Of a stretch of DNA of 64,000 bases, positions 15,779 through 24,439 are shown one piece after another; within the stretch, counting starts at the first letter, position 1; each line of letters starts with the position of its first letter. The stretch comes from Clavibacter michiganensis (GTDB taxonomy: Bacteria; Actinomycetota; Actinomycetes; Actinomycetales; Microbacteriaceae). A program made the position numbers and the translations under genes. The stretch is taken from positions 124,001 through 188,000 of the forward strand of contig NZ_MDJZ01000017.1 of NCBI RefSeq assembly GCF_002151125.1, in the 5' to 3' direction. The notes beneath the pieces were generated by a model, which was not told where the DNA came from, did no database searches, and worked only from the letters and a program-made list of their open reading frames with translations.

Positions 15779-17161
15779 ATGCCCACTCGTCGCCGCCTGA
15801 AATGCGCCGTCGTCACCGCGGTCGCACCCGCGGTCGTGACCGCCACCGTCCTCGTGGCACCGGCGGCCGTGGCCCGCACCGCCGCGACGCCGGCAATGCC
15901 CCCGGCACCCGCTGCGATCGTCCTCTCCGTGGCCTCCGGGCCGGTCGGCACGGCCGTGACCGTCACCGGCACGGGCTTCCCCGCGAAGAAGGCCGCGGTC
16001 GTCGCCGCCGGATCCAGCGTGAAGCGCATCACGACCACCGCTGCCGGCCGCTTCACCACCGCCATCGCGATCCCGCGCACCGCGCTGTCGACCATCCGGA
16101 TCACCGCGACCGCCGGCGCCCGCAAGGCCGCATCCACGTTCACGGTCACGAAGGCGAAGACGAGCGGATCCGCCCGCGTCGCCGCCCCGACGCCCGCGCC
16201 CGCCCCGACGCCCGCTCCGACCGCCACCCCCGCGCCTGCGCCCGCGCCCGCGCCCGCGCCCGCCGCATCGTCCGCATCCGCCGCGTCCGCCGCCCCCGCC
16301 ATCAGCTCCGCCCGCCTCCGCCTCGGCCTCTCCACCCCCGGCGGCCCGACGGCGAACGGCGAGCTCGACGCCGCGTCCGCCACCCTCGGCGAGAGCCCGT
16401 CCATCGTGATGAGCCACGTCGACTTCACGCATCCCGCACCCGTCGCGGGCCTCGCGAGCGTGGCCGCGCGCGGCGCCGACAGCCTCGTCACGTGGGAGCC
16501 GTGGAAGGGCGGCGCCGGCGTCGACCAGCCCGCCTACGCGAACGCGCGCATCATCGCGGGCGACCACGACGCCTACATCCGCTCGTGGGGCGCCGACCTC
16601 GCGAAGCACGGCAAGCCCGTCTACCTCCGCTTCGGCCACGAGATGAACGGGAACTGGTACCCGTGGTCGGACGGCGTCAACGGCAACGCGCCCGGCTCCT
16701 ACGTCGCCGCGTGGAAGCACGTGCACGACCTCGTCGTCGCCCAGGGCGCCACCAACGTGAAGTGGGTGTGGAGCCCGAACGTGCCGTACCCGGGATCCAC
16801 CGACATCGCCTCGCTCTACCCCGGCGCCGACCAGGTCGACGTCGTCGCCCTCGACGGCTACAACTGGGGCGCGGTCGCCGGCCAGCGCTGGACCTCGCCC
16901 GCCGACCTCTTCGGCCCCGGCATCGCGCAGCTCCGCGCGGTCGCGCCGGGCACGCCGCTCGTCATCGGCGAGGTGGCGTCGAGCGAGACCGGTGGATCCA
17001 AGGCCGCCTGGAACCGCGACCTGGTCGCGTACCTCCAGGCCCAGCCCGACGTGCTCGGCTTCGTGTGGTTCGACTTCCAGAAGGAGGAGGACTGGCGCAT
17101 CGACAGCTCCGCCTCCGCGGCCGCCGCGCTCCGCGACGCGCTCGCCCTCCGGCGCGGCTGA
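15779..17161 (+). CDS. Secreted two-domain GH26-like glycoside hydrolase with Ig-like N-terminal domain
   Basis: A 460-residue exported protein. After a signal peptide (to about residue 35) comes a beta-rich domain of about 85 residues (LSVASGPVGTAVTVTGTGF onward) of the Ig-like/IPT kind, probably for polymer or wall binding. A Pro-Ala-Thr linker covers residues 137-162, and a GH26-like catalytic domain starts near 178. Acid/base Glu288 (GHEMNGNWYPW) and nucleophile Glu398 (IGEVASSE) are intact. Its catalytic domain is a paralogue of the preceding gene's. GGAAGGA at 15761-15767 precedes ATG 15779. Likely role: degradation of plant mannans or related hemicellulose, with the extra domain retaining the enzyme on a surface. 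Confidence 0.85.
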   Translation: MPTRRRLKCAVVTAVAPAVVTATVLVAPAAVARTAATPAMPPAPAAIVLSVASGPVGTAVTVTGTGFPAKKAAVVAAGSSVKRITTTAAGRFTTAIAIPRTALSTIRITATAGARKAASTFTVTKAKTSGSARVAAPTPAPAPTPAPTATPAPAPAPAPAPAASSASAASAAPAISSARLRLGLSTPGGPTANGELDAASATLGESPSIVMSHVDFTHPAPVAGLASVAARGADSLVTWEPWKGGAGVDQPAYANARIIAGDHDAYIRSWGADLAKHGKPVYLRFGHEMNGNWYPWSDGVNGNAPGSYVAAWKHVHDLVVAQGATNVKWVWSPNVPYPGSTDIASLYPGADQVDVVALDGYNWGAVAGQRWTSPADLFGPGIAQLRAVAPGTPLVIGEVASSETGGSKAAWNRDLVAYLQAQPDVLGFVWFDFQKEEDWRIDSSASAAAALRDALALRRG

Positions 17162-17300
17162 GCCGCCGTGCCTCCGGTCAGTGCCTAGGGCGCGCCCAGG
17201 CGTCGCCCAGCCCGCTCATGGTCGAGGACCGATCCCGGCACCTACGCTCTGACCTGCGCCCGCCCGACCCGACGGCGACGCGCGCGATGAGGAGGCGGTG

Positions 17301-18611
17301 GTGACCCGAGCCCACCGGCGGCGCGAGACCGCGGTCGCCCTCGCCGCCGTGCTCGTCGGCCTCGCGATCCTGCCGGCGCCTCCCGGATCCGGCGTCGAGG
17401 GGGGCTTCGCCCAGCTCGACCGCTACGCCGCCCTCACCGAGGCGCAGGCGCAGCGGATGATCGCCGCGCACCCGGCGCTCGAGCTGGAGGTGATGGACGC
17501 GTCGCCCGAGCGCGTCGTCTCGTGGTGGACCTCCAAGGACCGGAAGCACCAGCGGGCGCTGATCCGCAGCTCGCCCGAGCTCGTCGGCAACCTCGACGGC
17601 GTCGACTACGCCTCGCGCGACCAGGCGAACCGCCGCGAGCTCCGCGCCGAGCTGCGCACGGAGCACGAGGCGGTCACCGCCCACCCGGACGACGCCGACG
17701 CGCGCAACCGCCTCGCCGCCCTCACGGCGATCCGCGCCGCGCTGCACCCGAAGGCCGGCGCGGGCGGGGGCGTCACGCCCCAGCGCATGCTCGTGTCGCT
17801 GACCCACCGGGATCCGCCGCTCGCCGCCATCGCGGTCGGCGACCTCGACACCGCGCGCCAGGTCGCCTTCACCGTGCCCGGCATGGGCACCTACACCGAC
17901 GACATGCAGCTCTGGACCGAGACCGCGCAGAACGTGTTCGACGCGCAGTCGGCCGTGGGCGCCCCGGCCGCGCACGCGGTGGTCGCGTGGGTCGGCTACC
18001 GCACGCCGCCGCCCGGCGTCGACGCGACGCTCGGCGACTACGCGGAGCGCGGCGCCCCGCTGCTCGCGAGCGAGATCGCGGGGCTGCACGCCGCCCGGCG
18101 CGGCGGCGACCTGTCGTCGGTGAGCGTCATCGCCCACTCCTACGGATCCACCATGGCCGCCGACGCCCTCGCCGCCCGCGACCTCGGCGTCGACGCGTTC
18201 GTGATGCTCGGCTCGGCCGGCGTCGAGGACGGCATCCCGGACGCGCGCCACCTGCACGCCCGCCACGTCTACGCGGGCGAGGCGTCGGACGACGACGAGG
18301 CGGAGTGGGGCCGCCTCTCCCGGCAGGATCCGCGCGCCCCCGCGTTCGGCGCCACCGTCATCTCCGTCGACGGGGATCCCGCGCGCGGCCTCCTCCCCGT
18401 GACCACCCACGCGCCCGTCCTGCACTCCCCGTGGAACGACGACCCGGACTCGCGCGCCTGGACGACCATCCGGGATCCCGCCCAGCGCGCCGCCGAGTTC
18501 GCCGCCCACGAGGAGACGTACGGCTACCTCGACGCGGGCACGGAGTCGCTGCGGAACGCGGCCATCGCGACGACGCCGCACGCCACCGAGCGGCTCACCA
18601 CCGTCGGCTGA
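17301..18611 (+). CDS. Exported alpha/beta hydrolase, DUF1023 family
   Basis: A 436-residue protein with an N-terminal hydrophobic segment (TAVALAAVLVGLAILPAPPGSG) that is a signal peptide or anchor. The C-terminal half is an alpha/beta hydrolase of the actinobacterial DUF1023 family: oxyanion strand AFTVPGMGTYTDDM, nucleophile elbow SVIAHSYGSTMAA (Ser in AHSYGS) and a C-terminal THAPVLHSPW containing the likely catalytic His. The substrate is unknown; members are presumed extracytoplasmic esterases or lipases. Two GTG codons lie in frame; the second, 17301, is chosen because AGGAGG at 17290-17295 is then five bases away. Confidence 0.82.
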   Translation: MTRAHRRRETAVALAAVLVGLAILPAPPGSGVEGGFAQLDRYAALTEAQAQRMIAAHPALELEVMDASPERVVSWWTSKDRKHQRALIRSSPELVGNLDGVDYASRDQANRRELRAELRTEHEAVTAHPDDADARNRLAALTAIRAALHPKAGAGGGVTPQRMLVSLTHRDPPLAAIAVGDLDTARQVAFTVPGMGTYTDDMQLWTETAQNVFDAQSAVGAPAAHAVVAWVGYRTPPPGVDATLGDYAERGAPLLASEIAGLHAARRGGDLSSVSVIAHSYGSTMAADALAARDLGVDAFVMLGSAGVEDGIPDARHLHARHVYAGEASDDDEAEWGRLSRQDPRAPAFGATVISVDGDPARGLLPVTTHAPVLHSPWNDDPDSRAWTTIRDPAQRAAEFAAHEETYGYLDAGTESLRNAAIATTPHATERLTTVG

Positions 18612-18627
18612 TCCCGCTCCGCGCCGC

Positions 18628-18659
18628 CGCGCTCACGCGCTCACGCGCTCACGCGCTCA
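18628..18659. repeat. Four tandem copies of an 8-bp repeat
   Basis: CGCGCTCA is repeated four times without interruption, and the last copy contains the stop codon of the leftward GT9 gene. Loss or gain of one copy would change that gene's frame at its end. Confidence 0.85.
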
Positions 18660-19793
18660 GACGCTCGCGCGCTCCGCGAGCGACGCCCGCCGCAGCTGCT
18701 CCACGTCCGCGTGCACGTCGTCGACGCGCACCTCGGCCACGTGCGACGGGTCGTGCGCGCAGCGCTCCGCGGTCCACCCGACCTGGGTCACGTCGACGCC
18801 GCAGACGGGGCATCGGGTGGTCCACCCCAGGTGGATCCGGTGCCGGGTGCGCCCGAAGGCCGCCGCGTTGATCACGTTGCCGAACCAGAACACCCCGACC
18901 GTCCGCGCGCCGACCGCCTGCGCGAGGTGGCGCGGGCCGCTGTCGTTGCCGAGCACCACGTCGGCGTGGGTGAAGAGGCCCGCGAGCTCGCCGAGGGTGA
19001 GGGAGTCGGCGAGCGAGGTGATCCGCTCGGCCCGCTCCGCGGCAAGCCCCTCGCGGCCGAGCGCGACGATGCGGTCGGCGTCGGCGGCGTCGGTCGCGTC
19101 GCCCACGACGACCACCTGCGCGTCGTCGGCCGCGGCCCGCCGCGCGACCTCGGCGAACGACTCGACCGGCCAGCGGCGGCGCGGGTCGGTGGCGCCGGGG
19201 TGGATGACGACGAGTCCGCCGGGCGCGCCCGTCACGCGCTCGCCCGCCGCGGACCGCTCGGCGTCGGTCACCTCGACGACCGGCTCGAGCTCGGCGATGG
19301 GCGCGCCCGCGAGCCCCGCGACCTCGAGCCCGCGCAGCACCTCGTGCTGGTAGTAGACGTACGGGATCACGCGCTCGAGCCGCTCGGCGTCGTCCGTCGC
19401 GGTGCCCACCGTGTGGCGCGCGCCGAGGCGCAGCAGGAACGGGTTCGAGTTCCGGCCGCCGCCGTGCACCTGCACCGCGAGGTCGAAGCGGCGCGCGCGC
19501 ATCCGGGCGGCGAAGGCCTCGATCTCCTCCGGGTCGGGATCCGTGCCCGGCACGTCCCGCACGCCGTGCGCCACCGGCAGCACCTCGATCTCGTCCGGCC
19601 CGCCCGGCCGACCGCCGAGGAGCGCGCGATGCAGCGGCGTGCCGAGCAGCGTGATCCGCGCGTCCGGGTACGCGGCCCGGAGCGCGGCGATGGCGGGCAG
19701 CGCGAAGATCAGGTCGCCGAGCCCGCCGCCGCGCAGCACGGCGATGGATCGGACGTCGGGGAAGGTCTCGTGGAGCGGGGCGACGACGGGCAC
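18657..19793 (-). CDS. GT9 (heptosyltransferase-type) glycosyltransferase
   Basis: A 378-residue GT9 enzyme. The N-terminal RGGGLGDLIFALPAIAAL is the family's first Rossmann strand, and the C-terminal half shows HPGATDPRRRWPVESFA and LGNDSGPRHLAQAVGARTVGVFW. Unusually, the C-terminus has a CPVCGVDVTQ segment and a later Cys-His pair (CAHDPSH), which could form a small zinc site. No signal peptide. It is the third GT9 domain of the window and lies between the GH26 genes and the LacI regulon, so its partner genes are unclear; transfer of heptose or a related sugar to a surface glycan is the best guess. Confidence 0.85.
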   Translation of the reverse strand: MPVVAPLHETFPDVRSIAVLRGGGLGDLIFALPAIAALRAAYPDARITLLGTPLHRALLGGRPGGPDEIEVLPVAHGVRDVPGTDPDPEEIEAFAARMRARRFDLAVQVHGGGRNSNPFLLRLGARHTVGTATDDAERLERVIPYVYYQHEVLRGLEVAGLAGAPIAELEPVVEVTDAERSAAGERVTGAPGGLVVIHPGATDPRRRWPVESFAEVARRAAADDAQVVVVGDATDAADADRIVALGREGLAAERAERITSLADSLTLGELAGLFTHADVVLGNDSGPRHLAQAVGARTVGVFWFGNVINAAAFGRTRHRIHLGWTTRCPVCGVDVTQVGWTAERCAHDPSHVAEVRVDDVHADVEQLRRASLAERASV

Positions 19794-19845
19794 GGGCGGC
19801 CTCCAGATCGGGCGGTCGGGTCCCCCGTCCCGTTCCCCGCGGCGG

Positions 19846-19859
19846 CCGTGTCGAAACGG
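19846..19859. promoter_or_regulatory. LacI-type operator-like near-palindrome upstream of the GT9 gene
   Basis: CCGTGTCGAAACGG is a 14-bp inverted repeat with one mismatched pair and a central CG, a form typical of LacI-family operators. It lies about 50 bases upstream of the GT9 start and just past the 3' end of the LacI-family gene. Function is untested. Confidence 0.3.
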
Positions 19860-19869
19860 CGCCGGCGGA

Positions 19870-20961
19870 TCAGCGCGCGTCGGCCCGCGGCGCCCCCGCG
19901 CTCGCGCGCACCACGAGGCGCGTCGGCACGATGCGGTCGCCGGACGGCTCGCGCCCCTCGAGCATCTCCAGCAGCACCTGCATGGAGCGGCGGCCGATCT
20001 CCGTGAAGTCCTGGTGCACGGTCGTGAGCGGCGGCCAGAACGAGCTCGACTCCTCCGTGTCGTCGAAGCCGACCACGCTGATGTCGCCCGGCACGTCGCG
20101 GCCGAGCTCGTGCAGCGCGTGCATGATCCCGAGGGCCATCTGGTCGTTCGCGGCGACGATGCCCGTGATGTCCGGGCGCCGGCCGAGCTCCTGCCCGATG
20201 CGGTAGCCGGACCGCGTGGTCCAGTCGCCCTGCGCCGGATCCTCGGGCGTGAGCCCCGCGTCGACCATGGTCGCGCGCCACTCGGCCGCGCGCCGGGCCG
20301 CCGAGTACGAGGTGGACGGGCCGGCGACGTGCACGATCGCCGTGTGCCCGAGGTCCAGCAGGTGCTGCGTGACGAGGCGCGTGCCCTGCTCCTGGTCGGT
20401 GTCGACCACCACGAACGGGTCGCCCGCGTCGGAGTCGATGATCACCACGGGCAGCCCCACGGGGATGATCACGTCCGCCCGGTCGAGCATGTGCGCCTCG
20501 ATGATGATGACGACCCCGTCGACCGCCTCCTCCTGCAGCCGGCTGAACGCCCCGGCCACCTCGCCCTCGGTCGGATGCGGCACGGGCATGAGCGTGATCG
20601 TGTACCCGGCGCCGGACGCGGCCGTGACGATCGCGTCGAGCGTCCGCATGTTGCCGAGCGTCGAGAGGGTGAACATGATGATGCCGATGCTGCGGAAGCG
20701 GCCGGTCTTCAGGGCCCTGGCCGCGCTGTTCGGCCGGTAGCCGAGCTCGGCCATCGCGTCCACCACGCGCTGACGGGTCGAGGCCTCCACGTTCTGCGCG
20801 CCGTTGGACACGCGGGACACCGTCTGGGCGGACACGCCGGCGTGCGCCGCAACGTCCGCCATCGACACGGTGCGGCCGCCGGGCGTGCGCCGGCCACCCG
20901 ACTTGACGGCCGACGGTGGAGATGTCATGGTTGCGAGCATCACAGATGTTTGCGCAAACAC
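19870..20961 (-). CDS. LacI family transcriptional regulator of the adjacent sugar operon
   Basis: A 363-residue repressor-type regulator: LacI helix-turn-helix (SMADVAAHAGVSAQTVSRVSN, about residues 33-53), hinge helix (RPNSAARALKTG), then a periplasmic-binding-protein-like sensor domain ending in VGFDDTEESS and a dimer segment. It is divergent from a sugar ABC transporter and beta-galactosidase, so its effector is probably a galactoside-type sugar. GTG 20961 is used because GGGAGG lies five bases upstream on this strand; ATG 20940 and ATG 20928 are in-frame alternatives. With the GTG start, the perfect palindrome at 20947-20960 falls inside the first codons, which would make the gene strongly self-repressed. 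Confidence 0.88.
   Translation of the reverse strand: MFAQTSVMLATMTSPPSAVKSGGRRTPGGRTVSMADVAAHAGVSAQTVSRVSNGAQNVEASTRQRVVDAMAELGYRPNSAARALKTGRFRSIGIIMFTLSTLGNMRTLDAIVTAASGAGYTITLMPVPHPTEGEVAGAFSRLQEEAVDGVVIIIEAHMLDRADVIIPVGLPVVIIDSDAGDPFVVVDTDQEQGTRLVTQHLLDLGHTAIVHVAGPSTSYSAARRAAEWRATMVDAGLTPEDPAQGDWTTRSGYRIGQELGRRPDITGIVAANDQMALGIMHALHELGRDVPGDISVVGFDDTEESSSFWPPLTTVHQDFTEIGRRSMQVLLEMLEGREPSGDRIVPTRLVVRASAGAPRADAR
20947..20960. promoter_or_regulatory. Perfect LacI-family operator palindrome
   Basis: TGTTTGCGCAAACA is a perfect 14-bp palindrome with the central CG step that LacI-family hinge helices wedge open. It lies in the divergent interval between the regulator and the transporter. A second, weaker palindrome with core TTTCGAAA lies at 20990-20997 closer to the permease gene. 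Confidence 0.7.
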
Positions 20962-21038
20962 CCAATCCTCCCGAGGTGGGTGACCGGCCTTTCGAAACGG
21001 CCCGGCAGCGCGGAGATCCCCCGACGAAGTGGAAGCAC

Positions 21039-21980
21039 ATGACGACGATGTCGACCTCGGCCACCCGGCCGAAGGCGCCCGACGCGGCCCGCCCGAGCGG
21101 TCCCCCGATGCGACGCGACAAGCGACGCTGGACCGGACTGGGCTTCGTCGCCCCGTTCCTCGTGGTCTTCCTCGTCGTCCTCATCGCCCCCGTCGGCTAC
21201 TCGATCTACCTCAGCCTGTTCCAGGAGCGGATGATCGGCGGCAACTCGTTCGTCGGCATCGCCAACTACACGCAGGCGCTCAACGACCCGAACTTCTGGG
21301 ACGCGCTCGGCCGCGTCGCGCTGTTCCTCGTCGTGCAGGTGCCGATCATGCTGTTCATCGCCCTCTTCGCGGCGCTGGCCCTCGACTCGGCCCGCCTGCA
21401 CTTCACGGCGTTCTTCCGCATCTCGATCTTCCTGCCCTACGCCGTGCCCGCGGTCGTCGCGGCCCTCATGTGGGGCTTCATCTACGGCAACCGCTTCGGC
21501 CTCGTCGGCAACGTCGAGCAGGCCACCGGCTGGGACCTGCCCGACCTGCTCTCGCAGAGCTGGATCCTCGCGTCGATCGGCAACATCGTCACGTGGGAGT
21601 TCGTCGGCTACAACATGCTGCTGTTCTACGCGGCCCTCCGCGTCATCTCGCCGGACCTCTACGAGGCCGCCGAGCTCGACGGCGCCGGCCCGTTCCGCAT
21701 CGTCACCGGCATCAAGCTCCCCGCCATCCGCGGCGCGCTCGTCATCGGCGTGATCTTCTCCATCATCGGCAGCTTCCAGCTCTTCAACGAGCCGAACATC
21801 CTGCAGACGCTGGCGCCGAACGCGATCAGCTCGTACTTCACCCCGAACATGTACGCGTACAACCTGTCCTTCGCGGGACAGCAGTTCAACTACTCCGCCG
21901 CCATCGCGATCATCATGGGCGTCCTGACGATGGTGGTCGCCTACGTGGTGCAGCTCGTCGGCACCCGGAAGGACAGCTGA
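21039..21980 (+). CDS. Sugar ABC transporter permease 1 (MalF/UgpA-like, CUT1)
   Basis: A 313-residue membrane protein with six predicted helices, the first being GFVAPFLVVFLVVLIAPVGY. The cytoplasmic EAA loop that docks onto the ATPase reads EAAELDGAGPFRIVTGIKLP near residues 207-226. It forms the inner-membrane channel with the next gene's product, fed by the lipoprotein at 23001. ATG 21039 has a close GGAAG; ATG 21048 is an alternative. As is usual for actinobacterial CUT1 systems, no ATPase gene lies in the operon and a shared MsiK-type ATPase encoded elsewhere is expected. Confidence 0.9.
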   Translation: MTTMSTSATRPKAPDAARPSGPPMRRDKRRWTGLGFVAPFLVVFLVVLIAPVGYSIYLSLFQERMIGGNSFVGIANYTQALNDPNFWDALGRVALFLVVQVPIMLFIALFAALALDSARLHFTAFFRISIFLPYAVPAVVAALMWGFIYGNRFGLVGNVEQATGWDLPDLLSQSWILASIGNIVTWEFVGYNMLLFYAALRVISPDLYEAAELDGAGPFRIVTGIKLPAIRGALVIGVIFSIIGSFQLFNEPNILQTLAPNAISSYFTPNMYAYNLSFAGQQFNYSAAIAIIMGVLTMVVAYVVQLVGTRKDS

Positions 21981-21982
21981 CC

Positions 21983-22933
21983 GTGTCGACCCTCACCGGA
22001 ACCCCCCTCGCCGCGCCCGACGCCGGAACGCCCATGAAGGACGCGCCCGCCGACAGGACGCCCAAGCGCCGCCGCTCCGCCGGCGCCCCGCGCGAGCGCC
22101 GCAGCATCGTGCTCACGCTCGTCATGGCGCTGCTGCTCATCTACTCCGTGCTCCCCCTGTTCTGGCTCCTGGTCAACTCGACCAAGACGCAGGACGCGCT
22201 GTTCAGCTCGTTCGGCCTCTGGTTCTCGGGCGACTTCGCGCTGTGGGACAACATCCAGGGCGTGCTGACCTACGGGAACGGCGAGTTCGTGCGCTGGCTC
22301 GGCAACACGCTTATCTACGTGGTCGTCGGAGCGGGCGGCGCCACGCTGCTCGCCACCCTCGCGGGCTACGGCCTGGCGAAGTTCGACTTCCCCGGCAAGA
22401 AGATCGTGTTCGCGGTGGTGCTCGGCGCCGTCGCGATCCCCGGCACGGCCCTCGCGGTGCCGACCTTCCTGCTGTTCAGCCAGATGGGCCTCACGAACAC
22501 CCCGTGGGCGATCATCCTGCCGTCGCTCATCAGCCCCTTCGGGCTGTACCTCATCTGGACCTACGCGGTCGACTCGGTCCCCGAGGAGATCCTCGAGGCG
22601 GCCCGGATCGACGGGTCGAGCGAGATCCGCACCTTCTTCACGATTAGCCTCCGGCTCCTCAGCCCCGGCCTCATCACGGTGCTGCTGTTCTCGATCGTCG
22701 CCACCTGGAACAACTACTTCCTGCCCCTGATCATGCTGAGCGACTCTCGCTGGTACCCCCTCACCGTGGGCCTCAACCAGTGGAACGCGCAGTCCACCAC
22801 CGTGGGCGGCCAGCCGATCTACAACCTCGTCATCACGGGCTCGTTCCTCGCGATCATCCCGATCGTGATCGCGTTCCTCTTCCTCCAGCGCTACTGGCAG
22901 TCCGGCCTCTCGGCCGGCGGCGTCAAGGCGTAG
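21983..22933 (+). CDS. Sugar ABC transporter permease 2 (MalG/UgpE-like, CUT1)
   Basis: A 316-residue partner permease with a charged cytoplasmic N-terminus, then helices from IVLTLVMALLLIYSVLPLFWLL. The EAA loop reads EAARIDGSSEIRTFFTISLRL, matching MalG-type subunits. GTG 21983 begins two bases after the upstream stop and is preceded by GGAAGGA at 21967-21973, so the two permeases are made in equal amount. Substrate is inferred from the co-transcribed beta-galactosidase to be a galactose-containing oligosaccharide. Confidence 0.9.
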   Translation: MSTLTGTPLAAPDAGTPMKDAPADRTPKRRRSAGAPRERRSIVLTLVMALLLIYSVLPLFWLLVNSTKTQDALFSSFGLWFSGDFALWDNIQGVLTYGNGEFVRWLGNTLIYVVVGAGGATLLATLAGYGLAKFDFPGKKIVFAVVLGAVAIPGTALAVPTFLLFSQMGLTNTPWAIILPSLISPFGLYLIWTYAVDSVPEEILEAARIDGSSEIRTFFTISLRLLSPGLITVLLFSIVATWNNYFLPLIMLSDSRWYPLTVGLNQWNAQSTTVGGQPIYNLVITGSFLAIIPIVIAFLFLQRYWQSGLSAGGVKA

Positions 22934-23000
22934 TCCCCCAAGCCCCACCTCGCACCACGGCTCGTCCCCTCACCACCACGAAGAAGTGAAAGGCACCACC

Positions 23001-24353
23001 ATGTCCATCTCGTTCCCCCGCAGGGCGAAGCGCGCCATCGCGCTCGGCCTCGGCATCGTCCTCGCGGGCTCGCTCGCGGCGTGCTCCTCCGGATCCGGCG
23101 GCGCCAGCGCCGACTCCGCCTCGGCCGACGACCTCGCCACGGCCCTCGACACCGAGTCCTCCATCACCGTCTGGGGCTGGGCCCCCGCGATCGAGCCGAT
23201 CGCGGAGGCGTTCGAGAAGGAGCACCCGAAGATCACGGTCGACGTGCAGAACGTCGGCACCGGCGCCGACCAGTACACGAAGCTCCAGAACGCCATCAAG
23301 GCGGGCAAGGGCGCCCCCGACGTGGCGCAGATCGAGTACTTCGCGATCCCGCAGTTCGCGCTCGGCAAGTCCCTCGCCGACCTCTCGGGCTACGGCTACA
23401 CGGACCTCGAGGACCAGTTCACTGCGTCCACCTGGAACGCGGTCACCGAGGGCGACGCCCTCTACGCGCTGCCGCAGGACTCGGGCCCCATGGCGATGTT
23501 CTACCGCCAAGACGTCTTCGACAAGTACCAGATCGCCGTCCCCACCACGTGGGACGAGTACGTGGCCGCCGCGGAGAAGATGCACGCCGCCGACCCGAAC
23601 CAGTACATCACCAGCGACTCCGGCGACGCCGGCTTCACCACGAGCATGATCTGGCAGGCCGGCGGCAAGCCCTACAAGGTCGACGGCGACAACGTCACCA
23701 TCGACATGCAGGACGCGGGCGCCAAGAAGTACACGGCCATGTGGAACCAGCTCGTCGAGAACGGCTCGCTGGCCCAGACCCCCGGCTGGACCGACGAGTG
23801 GTTCCGCGGCCTCGGCGACGGATCCATCGCCACGCTGATCACCGGCGCCTGGATGCCCGGCAACCTCATCGCCCAGGCGGCCGAGGGCTCCGGCCAGTGG
23901 CGCGTCGCCCCCATGCCGCAGTACACCGCGGGTGACACCGCGACCGCGGAGAGCGGCGGATCCTCCATCGCCGTCATGCAGCAGTCCGAGAACAAGCTCG
24001 TCGCGGCCGAGTTCGCGAAGTTCACCACGGCCGACGAGCAGGGTCGCCAGATCTCGTTCGACGCCGGCGGATTCCCGTCCACCACGGCGGACCTGAACAG
24101 CTCCGAGTTCCTCGAGGAGACGCCGGAGTACTTCGGCGGCCAGAAGATCAACCAGGTGCTCAGCGAGGCCTCGAAGAACGTGGTCCCGGACTGGCAGTAC
24201 CTGCCCTTCCAGGTGTACACGAACAGCATCTTCAGCGACTCGGCCTCGGCCGCGTACTCCAACGGCACGTCGCTCGACCCCGTCCTCGAGGCGTGGGGCA
24301 AGGCGGCCGCCGAGTACGGCCAGCAGCAGGGCTTCACCGTCGACGTGAAGTAG
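23001..24353 (+). CDS. Sugar ABC transporter substrate-binding lipoprotein (CUT1)
   Basis: A 450-residue family-1 extracellular binding protein. A signal peptide ends in the lipobox LAAC at about residues 22-25, followed by a Ser/Gly/Ala linker and the SBP fold (SITVWGWAPAIEPIAEAFEKEHP, later FTASTWNAVTEGDALYALPQDSGPMAMFYRQDVF). It captures sugar outside the cell for the two upstream permeases. ATG 23001 follows GAAAGG; a GTG at 22986 is less likely. A strong hairpin directly after the gene may stabilise its mRNA and lift its dosage above that of the downstream hydrolase. Confidence 0.92.
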   Translation: MSISFPRRAKRAIALGLGIVLAGSLAACSSGSGGASADSASADDLATALDTESSITVWGWAPAIEPIAEAFEKEHPKITVDVQNVGTGADQYTKLQNAIKAGKGAPDVAQIEYFAIPQFALGKSLADLSGYGYTDLEDQFTASTWNAVTEGDALYALPQDSGPMAMFYRQDVFDKYQIAVPTTWDEYVAAAEKMHAADPNQYITSDSGDAGFTTSMIWQAGGKPYKVDGDNVTIDMQDAGAKKYTAMWNQLVENGSLAQTPGWTDEWFRGLGDGSIATLITGAWMPGNLIAQAAEGSGQWRVAPMPQYTAGDTATAESGGSSIAVMQQSENKLVAAEFAKFTTADEQGRQISFDAGGFPSTTADLNSSEFLEETPEYFGGQKINQVLSEASKNVVPDWQYLPFQVYTNSIFSDSASAAYSNGTSLDPVLEAWGKAAAEYGQQQGFTVDVK

Positions 24354-24370
24354 CACCACCGGATCGACCC

Positions 24371-24404
24371 GAGGGGAGGTGCGACGCGAGTCGCGCCTCC
24401 CCTC
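24371..24404 (+). terminator. Intercistronic hairpin between binding protein and beta-galactosidase
   Basis: A 15-bp stem (24371-24385 with 24390-24404, one T-G wobble) is capped by the stable GNRA-type tetraloop GCGA. No T-run follows. It may act as a partial terminator or as a 3' stabiliser for the transporter mRNA. Confidence 0.7.
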
Positions 24405-24439
24405 TCCCATGCCACCCCCGCACACAGAGGACACGACGC

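Noticed and set aside
12979-16491. A 1170-codon minus-strand open frame
   Set aside because: It is antisense to HldE, SDR and GH26 genes with the low-complexity composition typical of high-GC shadow frames.
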